Positions 1 to 8,193 of a DNA stretch of 64,000 nt are shown here, piece by piece (the stretch's first letter is position 1; each line of letters begins with the position of its first letter). A program made the translations under genes and the position numbers. Origin of the DNA: Candidatus Altimarinota bacterium (GTDB taxonomy: Bacteria; Patescibacteriota; Gracilibacteria; UBA4473). The stretch spans positions 43,202 to 107,201 of the forward strand of contig JAIPJB010000005.1 of NCBI GenBank assembly GCA_021734395.1, given 5' to 3'. A model generated the notes under the pieces. That model did no database searches. It worked only from the letters and a program-made list of their open reading frames with translations, and was not told where the DNA came from.

Positions 1-327
1 TTCGAAATCTGAGACAGAAGCAATAGCCGCGAGTGCTTCCCCCCGGAATCCAAAACTCTGAATCGAAAAAATATCGTCGATCGTTTCGAGTTTGGAGGTA
101 GCGTGCCTGAGAATTGATTTCTCCGCATCTTGTCGATTCATACCTGTCCCATTATCGCGAACTTGGATCAACTCTTTGCCCCCTTTTTCAATTGTCACTT
201 CGATTTCATCAGCTCCTGCATCCAGAGCGTTTTCGATTAATTCCTTTACGACTGAGACTGGTCTTTCTACGACTTCTCCCGCGGCGATCTGATCCGAGAC
301 CGAAGGAGGGAGGATTTTGATTGCCAT
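1..327 (-). CDS. mutL: DNA mismatch repair protein MutL, N-terminal part (cut by window edge)
   Basis: The first 109 codons of MutL read on the minus strand from ATG at 327; the gene runs off the left edge. The GHKL ATPase motifs are visible in order: ENALDAGA (residue ~33, Mg-ATP Asn), DNGTGM (~58), the TSK..TIDDI segment and GFRGEALA. MutL couples MutS mismatch recognition to downstream excision. It is divergent from the Cys-rich gene at 487, with a hairpin repeat between them. Nothing abnormal is seen in the part present. Confidence 0.95.
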   Translation of the reverse strand, partial: MAIKILPPSVSDQIAAGEVVERPVSVVKELIENALDAGADEIEVTIEKGGKELIQVRDNGTGMNRQDAEKSILRHATSKLETIDDIFSIQSFGFRGEALAAIASVSDFE

Positions 328-378
328 GTAGGCGTAATTATTAGAGAACCAAAAGGAAATATCAAATAGAACTTTTTC

Positions 379-456
379 TATCATCCTGAATTTATTTCAG
401 GATCTCTTGTGTTTTATTCGGTAATAAGATGCTGAAACAAGTTCAGTATGACAATA
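379..456. repeat. Imperfect long inverted repeat (REP-like element)
   Basis: Two hairpin arms face each other in the mutL/487 intergenic region. The left arm is built on atcctgaa-ttta-ttcaggat (383-402) and the right on ctgaa-acaag-ttcag (432-446). The outer arms are roughly complementary, so the whole 78 bp can fold as one cruciform. It resembles the dispersed CCTGAA/TTCAGG palindromic elements common in environmental bacterial genomes. It also fills the space where the two divergent promoters should be. Confidence 0.6.
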
Positions 457-486
457 CATACATTTCAGTATAAACTCTAAAACACG

Positions 487-2127
487 ATGAAGCGAAAATG
501 CAGAATTTCTGGAAGAGAATTTGAATTACACGACCGGGATTTGAAATTTTATGAACGCATGGATGTTCCAGTACCGGATATTTGTCCGGAAGAGATTTGG
601 CGAAGCTTGATGGCTCTTCGGAATGAGTGGAAACTTTACCGTCGAAAATGTGATGCGACTGGCGACACAATTATCAGTGCGTACCACAAAAATTCTCCCT
701 ATAAAATTTATAAAAATGAATACTGGTGGGGGGATCAATGGGATGGTCTGGATTACGGTCGAGAGTTTGATTTTTCGCGTCCTTTTTTCGAGCAATTCAA
801 AGAGTTGCAATTAAAAGTGCCGCGGGAAGGAACATCCGTTTTTAAATGCGAAAACTGTGACTATAACTCTCATATACGCGAATCAAAAAATTGTTACCTG
901 ACTTCACTTGTTTATCGCTGTGAAGACAATCTCTATTCTTCGTGGCTTGTGAATAATAAAGACTTGGTAGATTGTCATATGATGAGTGATTGTGAATTGT
1001 GTTATGAATGTATGGATTTGGAGCACTGTTTTGGATGTGTAGGATCCCGACATTGTGCGAACTGTAATGACTGTTTTTTCTCGTATCAGCTAGTGGGATG
1101 TGACCACTGTATCGGTTGTTCCAACCTTCACCGAAAAAGTTATTACATCGCCAATAAAAAAGTTGCCAAAGAAGAATTTGAAAGAGTAAAAAAAGAAATT
1201 CTCAATGGAACTCGTGATGGCTGGGAGAAAGGAAAGCAGTATTTTCAATCGATGTGGAACAATACTGTGCACCGTTTTGTGCACACTCTCAAATGTGAAA
1301 ATGTTGTGGGTGATATTATGATCAATTCGAAAAATTGTTTTTCTTGTTTTGAAGGGTGGGATTCGGAAGATTGTGCCTACTCCCTTTCTCTTGGGACAGC
1401 GAAAGATGTTTACCATTGTTACTCCTCGGGATGGCCCAATGAAGAACTGACGTATTATTCGGCTGTCACACGGGGGAGTCAGGATATCCGATTTTGTTAT
1501 TATATCTGGTTTTGTAGCAACATGACATACTGCGATTCCTGTAGTTCGTGTCAGAATTGCTTTGGATGTGTGGGACTTAAACACAAACAATACTGTATTT
1601 TTAACCGTCAGTATTCCAAAGAAGAATATTTTGTTCTTCAGAAGAAAATTATTCAGCACATGAAAGATTCTGGAGAGTGGGGAACAATGCCGCCTGATCT
1701 TTCCACTTTTGCGTACAATGAGACGGCAGCGCAAGAACATTATCCTCTGACAAAACAAGAAGTAGAAAAGATGGGATATCAATGGTTAGAAGAAAACGAA
1801 TCTTCTGTTCGGGGTGAGAAATACATTGTTCCTGATGATTTAGAACAGGCAGAGGACAATATTGTAGAAAAAGTTCTCATCTGCCAGGAAAGCGGAAAAC
1901 CCTATAAAATCATTCCCAAAGAGTTGGATTTTTATAAAAAAATGAATGTGCCGATTCCTGTTTTTTGTCCTCAAATTCGGCATCAGTATCGATGGGAAAA
2001 AAGAAATCCGTGCCAATTATTCTCTCGGAAATGTGATCAATGCCAAAAAGAAATCCAGAGTAGTTTTGATCCAGATCGTTCGGAGAAAGTTTTTTGCGAG
2101 GAATGTTATCTGCGGGCTGTGGACTAG
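487..2127 (+). CDS. Cysteine-rich protein with duplicated zinc-ribbon-like ends
   Basis: A 546-aa protein with about 39 cysteines, many as CxxC. The N-terminus (C..SG..F......L.FYE.M.VP.P..CP...RN....RRKCD.TG) recurs in diverged form at the C-terminus (~460-540), giving one treble-clef-like module at each end. The middle (~115-400) has Cys every 5-8 residues in two blocks, each containing a CFGCVG motif and each followed by a short helical stretch (KVAKEEFERVKKEIL type). This looks like a repeated metal-binding or solenoid core. I recall similar proteins in CPR genomes but know no function. No signal peptide, so probably cytoplasmic. Possible roles are zinc-stabilised nucleic-acid or protein binding, or metal storage. 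Its stop overlaps the convergent gene at 2124 by 4 nt. Confidence 0.85.
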   Translation: MKRKCRISGREFELHDRDLKFYERMDVPVPDICPEEIWRSLMALRNEWKLYRRKCDATGDTIISAYHKNSPYKIYKNEYWWGDQWDGLDYGREFDFSRPFFEQFKELQLKVPREGTSVFKCENCDYNSHIRESKNCYLTSLVYRCEDNLYSSWLVNNKDLVDCHMMSDCELCYECMDLEHCFGCVGSRHCANCNDCFFSYQLVGCDHCIGCSNLHRKSYYIANKKVAKEEFERVKKEILNGTRDGWEKGKQYFQSMWNNTVHRFVHTLKCENVVGDIMINSKNCFSCFEGWDSEDCAYSLSLGTAKDVYHCYSSGWPNEELTYYSAVTRGSQDIRFCYYIWFCSNMTYCDSCSSCQNCFGCVGLKHKQYCIFNRQYSKEEYFVLQKKIIQHMKDSGEWGTMPPDLSTFAYNETAAQEHYPLTKQEVEKMGYQWLEENESSVRGEKYIVPDDLEQAEDNIVEKVLICQESGKPYKIIPKELDFYKKMNVPIPVFCPQIRHQYRWEKRNPCQLFSRKCDQCQKEIQSSFDPDRSEKVFCEECYLRAVD

Positions 2128-2729
2128 ATATAGCCGAGTTCTCTCATATGATTGAGACGAGTGGTTATATTTTTTATATGTCCGTTTTCTTTTGAGGGAT
2201 CGATAAGACTTTCTACGATTGCAGGAAGTTGTCCCCATTGCACTTCTTCGGTAATTTGACCTTTGTCAGTCTTTATTTTTATCTTGGGATTCTTCCACTG
2301 TTCCCCAGAAAAAAGAAACGCTTTGATTTCGAAATAAAGTATATTATTTGGATTTTGCTGGGGAGAGGCATTAAGGGTTGTGGTTATATTTTTTTCTGAA
2401 AAAGAAAAAATATTGTCCTTCTGATCTCCAGCGGGCTGAACAGAAGCGGTTGTTTGTAGTTCTGCTTGAAAATCCGTGATAGTACCGCCAAGACGATTCA
2501 GCATGTCTATCAGGGGAGTAAATTTTTCTTGTGCTTGGGTCAAAACTTCCTGAATATTTTCTTGATTATCCAGAGTTATTTCTATTTTTTCAGAAGTTTC
2601 TTCGAGAAGATCGCTTATATTACCATCGATATCTTGAGGAAATACTTCTTCTTCTTCCTCACCCGGATTGGATTTTAATTCAAATTCAGTATTTTCTCTG
2701 TCGGTATTTTTATCGAGATTCATACGCAA
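2124..2729 (-). CDS. Hypothetical acidic protein, last gene of the liv operon
   Basis: A 201-aa protein with an acidic N-terminal third (run of five Glu near residue 27), a probable short coiled coil around 45-90, a Gln/Asn-rich linker and a mixed beta-like C-terminus. No signal peptide or membrane segment and no family recognised. It starts 4 nt after the livF stop, so it is very probably co-transcribed with the Liv transporter. Whether it works with it is unknown. An alternative start lies at the third codon (Met, 2723). Confidence 0.7.
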   Translation of the reverse strand: MRMNLDKNTDRENTEFELKSNPGEEEEEVFPQDIDGNISDLLEETSEKIEITLDNQENIQEVLTQAQEKFTPLIDMLNRLGGTITDFQAELQTTASVQPAGDQKDNIFSFSEKNITTTLNASPQQNPNNILYFEIKAFLFSGEQWKNPKIKIKTDKGQITEEVQWGQLPAIVESLIDPSKENGHIKNITTRLNHMRELGYI

Positions 2730-2733
2730 TAAA

Positions 2734-3495
2734 TTATGATTTTTTCTTTGTTACTGATTTCTTTTTGTGAGTCAATGCTTTTTGAGACTTTCCCAAATAG
2801 AGCTCTCCCACACGAGGATTTCTGAGCAAGTCTTTTCCTTTGCCTTCCAGGGCATTTTTCCCAAGTTCCAGTACATATCCGCGATCAGAAATTGTCAGGG
2901 CTTTGGCGGCATTCTGTTCGACCATGAGGATTGTCGTACCGCTTTCTCGTATTTGAAGAATTTTTTCAAAGACCTCCTGCATAACTTTGGGAGCCAGACC
3001 AATGGATGGTTCATCGAGAAGGAGTATTTCAGGAGAGAGCATCAAACTCATTCCCAGAGCTACCATTTGTCTTTCTCCACCAGACAGGATGCCAGCTTTT
3101 TTTTCACGAAATTTTTTCAAAATCGGAAAGAAAGAAAATACTTCTTCTTTTTTTTGGTTTAGTTCTTTTTTGTCTTGACGGATAAATGCCCCCATTTCGA
3201 GATTTTCTTCGACGGTCAAATCCGGAAAAATATTTTGTCCTTGGCTGACCATAGCAATACCAGAACGAATAATCTGATCGGTTTTGTGATAGGTAATATC
3301 TCGTGACCCATGAATTATTTTTCCATTTCTAATATCAGTGAGCCCAAAAATAGATTTCAAGATGGTAGACTTTCCGGCGCCATTGGGACCAATAATCGTC
3401 ACGATTTCATTTTCGTGCACCGATAAATTTACATCGTGCAGGATATCGGGACCTGCATTGTATCCAGCGGTGAGCGATTGTATTTCTAAAATCAT
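2734..3495 (-). CDS. livF: Branched-chain amino acid ABC transporter ATPase LivF
   Basis: A 253-aa ABC ATPase with Walker A GPNGAGKS (~37), Q-loop, signature LSGGERQ (~138) and Walker B ILLLDEP (~158), followed by SIGLAP typical of LivF. With LivG it forms the ATPase pair driving uptake of branched-chain or other hydrophobic amino acids through LivHM at the cytoplasmic membrane. Its start overlaps the livG stop by 4 nt. The Lys-rich tail (KKKSVTKKKS) is an unusual extension. Substrate cannot be read from the sequence. Confidence 0.93.
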   Translation of the reverse strand: MILEIQSLTAGYNAGPDILHDVNLSVHENEIVTIIGPNGAGKSTILKSIFGLTDIRNGKIIHGSRDITYHKTDQIIRSGIAMVSQGQNIFPDLTVEENLEMGAFIRQDKKELNQKKEEVFSFFPILKKFREKKAGILSGGERQMVALGMSLMLSPEILLLDEPSIGLAPKVMQEVFEKILQIRESGTTILMVEQNAAKALTISDRGYVLELGKNALEGKGKDLLRNPRVGELYLGKSQKALTHKKKSVTKKKS

Positions 3496-4235
3496 GATCC
3501 TCCTAGGTAAGCTTCTAAAACTCGGATGTCCTTTTGGATTTTTGTCGGGACATCACGACAAAGAAATTTTCCGTTTTCCATGACAATGATTTCTTCCGCC
3601 ATTTCCATAAGAAACGGCATATTGTGTTCGATGATAAAAATCGTTTTTCCCTGTGCCTTGAGATTTCGAATAAGTTTTTTGACGGTATTTAGCATGGGAG
3701 GATTTACTCCTGCGGCCGGTTCATCGAAGAGAATGAGTTCTGCTCCGGTGGCAATAGTGCGCACCATTTCCAGAAGTTTTGATTGTCCATAACTCAGGTT
3801 TCCTGCTTTTTCATCCCTGTGTTTTTCGAGATGCACTTCGCTCAAGAGTTTATAAGCGGTAGCATTTTCTTCGCTCTCATCTTGTAGCAAAAAGCTTTTC
3901 CACCAGCTGTCGTACTTCCAGGAAAGTGATAAAAGAACGTTTTCTCGAACGGTGAGTTCAGGGAAAATTCTGATTTGCTGAAAGGTTCGGGCGATTCCAT
4001 GTCGAATCAGAGCATAAGGGGGTTTCTTTTTGAGATTTTTCTCCTGGAAAAAAATGCTTCCTTCATTGCGCGGAAGAAAATGAGTGATAAGATTAAAAGC
4101 CGTTGTTTTTCCGGCTCCATTGGGTCCGATAAGTCCAATGATTGTATTTTTTTCTATTGCAAAACTGAAATTTTCTACGGCATGCAAACCACCAAAGCGC
4201 TTTGAAATATTACGGACGTCGAGCAGTGTTTTCAT
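3492..4235 (-). CDS. livG: Branched-chain amino acid ABC transporter ATPase LivG
   Basis: A 247-aa ABC ATPase with Walker A GPNGAGKT, signature LSYGQ and Walker B LILFDEPAAGVNP. The AAGVNP segment and the C-terminal EHNM switch region are typical of LivG. I chose ATG 4235 (MKTLLDV) because it overlaps the livM stop as ATGA; a longer frame to 4274 would run into livM. Order in the operon is livH, livM, livG, livF. Confidence 0.93.
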   Translation of the reverse strand: MKTLLDVRNISKRFGGLHAVENFSFAIEKNTIIGLIGPNGAGKTTAFNLITHFLPRNEGSIFFQEKNLKKKPPYALIRHGIARTFQQIRIFPELTVRENVLLSLSWKYDSWWKSFLLQDESEENATAYKLLSEVHLEKHRDEKAGNLSYGQSKLLEMVRTIATGAELILFDEPAAGVNPPMLNTVKKLIRNLKAQGKTIFIIEHNMPFLMEMAEEIIVMENGKFLCRDVPTKIQKDIRVLEAYLGGS

Positions 4236-5107
4236 TTTTTTTCGAAAAAAGTAAAAAGTCCTTTTGGCTTCCAAAACATTGTTCCGATGAGAAGCGCTGC
4301 ATACATAATATTTCGAGAAGCCCCAATAATGCTGTCAGGGAAACCGATGAATCGAGGCAATTCGCCGATAAAAATGACCAGTATCGTGCCTAAAATGGCT
4401 CCCCAGAAATTTCCGCGTCCGCCAACCACAACCATCAAAACCAGAACAATGATTTCTGGCAGTGCAAAAATAGTGGGATCCAAAAAAAGGCGGTAGTGGG
4501 TGTAGAGAGCTCCTGCAATTCCCGCAAAAGCGGCACTCAAAATCAAACTCCAAGTTTTGGCTTTAAATGTATTTTTCCCAGCAGCCTGAGCAGCGATTTC
4601 ATCATCTTTTATAGCCCGAAGGAGTCGCCCAAAGGGGGAGTGAAAGAGTTTATACAGAAGAATATTTACCAGAAGAACAACTGTCACATAGAGAAGAACG
4701 AAGAGAAGAGAATCTGCTTCGATTGTTATTCCAAAAATTTCCGGTTCGTCGATTCCTCGAATTCCTAAAGGCCCATTTGTCAGACTGATCCAATTCGTAG
4801 CAATAACGCTCGCGATCATGGCGGCTCCCAAAGTAGCAATTGCCAGGTAATGTCCAGAAAGTCGCAATGTCAGGAGTCCAAATCCGGCCGCAAATATTCC
4901 CGAAAAAAGAGCCGCCGCACCGATGTTTTCCAAGAATCCCCATCCGTATTTCGTATTCAAAATAGCGGCCGTGTAGGCTCCAACGCCATAAAAAATAATG
5001 TGTCCGAGATTAAATAAACCCGTCAATCCAAAGCTCAGATTGTAACTCTGAGCCAGTAGTGCCCAAATAGCAGTAATAATCACAAGCGAAAAAAAGTATT
5101 CAATCAT
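4232..5107 (-). CDS. livM: Branched-chain amino acid ABC transporter permease LivM
   Basis: A 291-aa hydrophobic protein with about eight or more membrane segments. The LivM/LivH family motif is near the N-terminus (NLGHIIFYGVGAYTA), and the cytoplasmic EAA-like loop is around RAIKDDEIAAQAAG, which contacts the ATPases. It pairs with LivH. A 141-nt gap holding a repeat element separates it from livH, unlike the tight overlaps elsewhere in this operon. Confidence 0.92.
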   Translation of the reverse strand: MIEYFFSLVIITAIWALLAQSYNLSFGLTGLFNLGHIIFYGVGAYTAAILNTKYGWGFLENIGAAALFSGIFAAGFGLLTLRLSGHYLAIATLGAAMIASVIATNWISLTNGPLGIRGIDEPEIFGITIEADSLLFVLLYVTVVLLVNILLYKLFHSPFGRLLRAIKDDEIAAQAAGKNTFKAKTWSLILSAAFAGIAGALYTHYRLFLDPTIFALPEIIVLVLMVVVGGRGNFWGAILGTILVIFIGELPRFIGFPDSIIGASRNIMYAALLIGTMFWKPKGLFTFFEKK

Positions 5108-5116
5108 TTCTTGGTA

Positions 5117-5225
5117 TTGTCATTGCGAGGACTCTGAGCGAAGTCGAAGAGGACGCGGCAATCTTTTTGTTTTTTATCAATGAATGAGATCGCCACCGTT
5201 GCCTGTGGCAGACTCGCGACGACAG
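5117..5225. repeat. REP-like palindromic element between livH and livM
   Basis: An imperfect inverted repeat: the left arm starts tgtcattgcgag (5118) and the right arm ends ctcgcgacgaca (5213-5224), with inner arms gcggcaatct and gagatcgcc. It also contains the short palindrome ctctgagcgaagtcgaagag. These are hallmark sequences of dispersed palindromic repeats in many environmental bacteria. Sitting inside the liv operon, it may stabilise or trim the transcript; that is inference. Confidence 0.65.
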
Positions 5226-5248
5226 AAAAGAGAAGTATTTTTTTATAT

Positions 5249-6139
5249 TCATTGTCGGAGAGCAGTAAATCGTTTTCCAAAGAGTCCTTCAGGTTTCAGA
5301 AGCAGCATTCCGATCAAAATGATGAATGGAATGGCGGCGGTAAACCCACTCGGAATAATTCCCAGACCCACAAGAAGACTTTCGCTCAGACCGATTAAAA
5401 AGGCACCAATAATAGCCCCCCTGACCGATCCTACTGCTCCCAAGATGACGGCAGAAAATGCTTTTACCGCAATCATTACCCCCATCATGGGTTCTAGATT
5501 TTGTTCGAATCCCAGAAATATTCCCGCTACAGCAGCCAAGCCTGCTCCGACTCCGAATATCCATCGCATAGCAGTATTGACATGAATACCAAACACTTCG
5601 GCTATGTCACGATTGGAAGCGACAGCTCGGAGGGCCTTTCCGATTTTTGTTTTGTGAAGGAAGAGAATTGTCCCTCCCATCAAAATTATCGCGAGCACAA
5701 CAGCCCATATTTGAGAGGGGGTGGCGAGGATTTTTCCTCCAAAAAGAGAAAGACTGTGAAATGTTTTTTTTGAAATAGTCAGAATATTCGGACCAAAAAA
5801 TATGAGAATGACAGCCTGTAATCCAATAGAAAGACCAATTGAAATAACAAGGGGAACCATAGGGTCTTCATCTCGAACTGGGCGAAAGAAAAATCGTTCC
5901 AGAATTAATCCTACAAAGATGATCGATATGACAGCTGCTATTGCGGAAGGAACAATCTCCCAGCCGACGAGTTTATGCAACACCATAAAACTGTACGCTC
6001 CCAGAGCGACTATTTCTCCGTGTGCGAATTGAATGAATCCAGCAACACCGTAGATCAGTGTCAAACCCAGCGCGACAAGTGCGATCAATGCTCCTGTGAC
6101 CAAACCATTCCAGATGAGTTGGGCAACCAGTTCAGACAT
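5249..6139 (-). CDS. livH: Branched-chain amino acid ABC transporter permease LivH
   Basis: A 296-aa integral membrane protein with the LivH family segment FIQFAHGEIVALGAYS near residue 34 and the ATPase-contact loop AVASNRDIAEVFGI around 172. It is the second permease subunit of the Liv transporter. Its start lies 24 nt after the stop of the lipoprotein at 6164, so binding protein and permease are one transcript. Confidence 0.92.
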   Translation of the reverse strand: MSELVAQLIWNGLVTGALIALVALGLTLIYGVAGFIQFAHGEIVALGAYSFMVLHKLVGWEIVPSAIAAVISIIFVGLILERFFFRPVRDEDPMVPLVISIGLSIGLQAVILIFFGPNILTISKKTFHSLSLFGGKILATPSQIWAVVLAIILMGGTILFLHKTKIGKALRAVASNRDIAEVFGIHVNTAMRWIFGVGAGLAAVAGIFLGFEQNLEPMMGVMIAVKAFSAVILGAVGSVRGAIIGAFLIGLSESLLVGLGIIPSGFTAAIPFIILIGMLLLKPEGLFGKRFTALRQ

Positions 6140-6163
6140 CAGAAAGATTGTAACATAGGATGG

Positions 6164-7285
6164 TTACTCTTGCAGCGGGATAAAATTCTCACCATCAAAA
6201 GACAAGAGTTGATGGGAAATATTTACATCCCCATTTTCGTCGAAAGAATAGGTACCGAACAAACCAGAGAAGTTTTGAGTATTGTAGAGTGCATCTCGAA
6301 TAGCTTTTGTGTCATTCGGATCATCAACTTCTTGGAGAACCTGAGCAATAATCTTCATCCCATCAATAGTGGCCGCCAAATAACTTTCATAAGGGGCTTC
6401 GTGGCCAAATTTGTCTGTGTATTCCTGGAGAGTATTTTTGAGCTCTTCGCTTTTTGGGGGGAGAAAATTCACACCTACAGTCCCAACCTCGGTAAGGAAA
6501 TCACTGTATTTGCGAGCACTTTCCGCGTTACTCGAGATTTCGTTGAGGAAAATTGGTTTGCTCCAGTTTTGCTCCTGAAGTTGTTTGACGATGATTTCGA
6601 ATTTTTGTGGAGAATTCGAATTAATAAAAAGGGCATCGAGGTTCTCGCCTTTTAATTTTGTAATGCGGGTTTTGAAATCTGATTCATTATCCAAAAAAGA
6701 TTCTTCGATAAATTCTCCAGAAAAATGTTCTTTAAAAGTATTGCCAACTCCTACCGCATAGTCTGTTTGCTGGGTAAGGATACCCACTTTTTCAAAATTT
6801 TCATTGACATATTCAGCGAGTATTTTTCCTTGGCTGGAATCGGATGGAGCATTTCGAAATACAAAATCTCCGGCTTTGGTGATTTCAGGACTTGTGGAAA
6901 TAGAAGAAAAAAGAATCACTTCTTTCTTTTCAGTAATAGGCGCGGCGCCGAGTGTTTCTCCGGAACAATTCCCCCCGAAAATAATTGAAACTTTGTCGAT
7001 ATTTACTAACTTTTGCGTGGCTTTTGCAGCATCACCGGGATTGCATTTCCCGTCTTCCCAAATAATTTCTAGATTTCGGCCATGAATACCGCCTTCGGCA
7101 TTTATTTTTTTTGCGTATAGGTTTCCCAAATTTTTTGTTTGGGTTCCCAGCGAAGCGAGATCTCCTGTGAGAGGAGCAAGTCCTCCAATCTGAAGAGGTC
7201 CTTGGGATGAGTTTTTAGATGTTTCTTGTTGTTGACATCCAATAAGAAGGAACGCAATACCGAGACCGAGAAAGAGTTTTTTCAT
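6164..7285 (-). CDS. Amino-acid ABC transporter substrate-binding lipoprotein (LivJ-like), copy 1
   Basis: A 373-aa periplasmic-binding-protein type I (Peripla_BP_6) protein with lipoprotein signal MKKLFLGLGIAFLLIGC. The lipobox LIGC would anchor it on the outer face of the membrane. Two cysteines (DGKCN and NCSGETLG) are conserved in all three copies here and may form a disulfide. Start at ATG 7285 rather than 7309, because it gives a clean signal peptide. It is first gene of the liv operon, with an operator-like palindrome 44 nt upstream. Confidence 0.92.
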   Translation of the reverse strand: MKKLFLGLGIAFLLIGCQQQETSKNSSQGPLQIGGLAPLTGDLASLGTQTKNLGNLYAKKINAEGGIHGRNLEIIWEDGKCNPGDAAKATQKLVNIDKVSIIFGGNCSGETLGAAPITEKKEVILFSSISTSPEITKAGDFVFRNAPSDSSQGKILAEYVNENFEKVGILTQQTDYAVGVGNTFKEHFSGEFIEESFLDNESDFKTRITKLKGENLDALFINSNSPQKFEIIVKQLQEQNWSKPIFLNEISSNAESARKYSDFLTEVGTVGVNFLPPKSEELKNTLQEYTDKFGHEAPYESYLAATIDGMKIIAQVLQEVDDPNDTKAIRDALYNTQNFSGLFGTYSFDENGDVNISHQLLSFDGENFIPLQE

Positions 7286-7328
7286 AGGAAGAAGAAAATC
7301 ATATTTCATTCTGATAAAAAATAAAATA

Positions 7329-7349
7329 CTGTCAACATGTTTTTGACAG
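7329..7349. promoter_or_regulatory. Palindrome 1, candidate TrmB operator at the liv promoter
   Basis: A perfect inverted repeat ctgtcaa-(7 nt)-ttgacag. On the minus strand its left half supplies a TTGACA -35 box (7330-7335), with a weak CAGAAT -10 sixteen nt further on, ahead of the livJ-like gene. A protein bound here would block RNA polymerase. Assignment to the adjacent TrmB protein is inference from position. Confidence 0.55.
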
Positions 7350-7362
7350 ATGATAAAAAAAC

Positions 7363-7391
7363 TTGCAAATATCTTTATGAGTACCTATTTT
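7363..7391 (+). promoter_or_regulatory. Probable promoter of the TrmB-family regulator
   Basis: TTGCAA (7363-7368), 17-nt spacer, TATTTT (7386-7391). The predicted transcription start, about 7398, falls inside palindrome 2, which fits autoregulation. Confidence 0.4.
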
Positions 7392-7394
7392 TTG

Positions 7395-7417
7395 GTTGTC
7401 GAAATTGTCTCGACAAC
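7395..7417. promoter_or_regulatory. Palindrome 2, candidate TrmB autoregulatory operator
   Basis: A perfect inverted repeat gttgtcga-(7 nt)-tcgacaac, starting 4 nt after the predicted -10 and ending 15 nt before the regulator's ATG. It has the same 7-nt spacer as palindromes 1 and 3. Confidence 0.55.
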
Positions 7418-7432
7418 ATTTTTTTTGTCAGA

Positions 7433-8191
7433 ATGGAGAAAATACTCTTACAAATCGGTTTATTGCCCAAAGAAGCAAAAGTATATTTAGCGAGTTTGCA
7501 TTTGGGGTCTCAGCCTGCGTCGGTTATTGCTCGTCGAAGCGGGATCCATCGAACAACGGTGTATGATGTTTTTAAAAGTCTTATTCGAAAGGGATTAGCG
7601 ACGAAGACCGAGAAGGGGAGTGCGACATACTTTCAGGTGTTGGATCCGGAAAATCTTCTCAGCTATCTCGAGCGAGAACAAAGAGAGTATTCTAAAAAAA
7701 TAGACCAACAAAAAGAAGAGATAGCTCACATTATTCCGGTACTTAAATCACTTGAGAACCCGCTCAGTTCGAAACCCAAAGTAAAATTTTTTGAAGGAGA
7801 AAAAGGAATGAGAGAGGCATATGATGACACACTCACTTCTACCGAGCCTATTCGGGCTTATGCCAACGTAGAAGAAATGCACAAAGCCATGCCCAATTTT
7901 TTTCCGGAATATTACTCTCGCCGAAGAGAGGCAGGGATATCTATTCAGGCCATATTGCCGGACAATGCTCTTTGCCGAGAGCGAGTGCAGCACAATTCAA
8001 AAGAAGCCCGGAAAGCAAAGCTCGTTTCGGCTGAGAAGTATTCCTTTTCTCCGGAACTGGATATTTATGACGATAAAGTATTAATCACTTCGTTTCGTGA
8101 AAAAATGGCTATTATGATTCAGTCCAAAGAAATCGCCGAACTGCACAAAAAAATGTATGATTTGTTGTGGGACACACTGCCTTCCTCATAA
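7433..8191 (+). CDS. TrmB-family transcriptional regulator
   Basis: A 252-aa protein. Residues ~5-75 are a TrmB-type winged helix-turn-helix (LGLLPKEAKVYLA.., recognition helix around SGIHRTTVYDVFKSL). Residues ~75-105 are a Glu/Lys-rich helix likely for dimerisation, and the remaining ~140 residues are an effector domain like those of TrmB/PLDc-like regulators. ATG 7433 was chosen because the longer frame from 7337 reads through palindrome 2. It is divergent from the liv operon and flanked by binding-protein genes, so it probably senses amino-acid or nutrient state. The ligand is unknown. Confidence 0.85.
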   Translation: MEKILLQIGLLPKEAKVYLASLHLGSQPASVIARRSGIHRTTVYDVFKSLIRKGLATKTEKGSATYFQVLDPENLLSYLEREQREYSKKIDQQKEEIAHIIPVLKSLENPLSSKPKVKFFEGEKGMREAYDDTLTSTEPIRAYANVEEMHKAMPNFFPEYYSRRREAGISIQAILPDNALCRERVQHNSKEARKAKLVSAEKYSFSPELDIYDDKVLITSFREKMAIMIQSKEIAELHKKMYDLLWDTLPSS

Positions 8192-8193
8192 GC

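Noticed and set aside
1090..1782. Minus-strand open frame of 230 codons inside the Cys-rich gene
   Set aside because: Fully antisense to a strongly coding frame; composition is the mirror of Cys/Lys codons, with no domain.
5975..6655. Plus-strand open frame of 226 codons across livH and the binding protein
   Set aside because: Antisense to two clear transporter genes; no recognisable domain.
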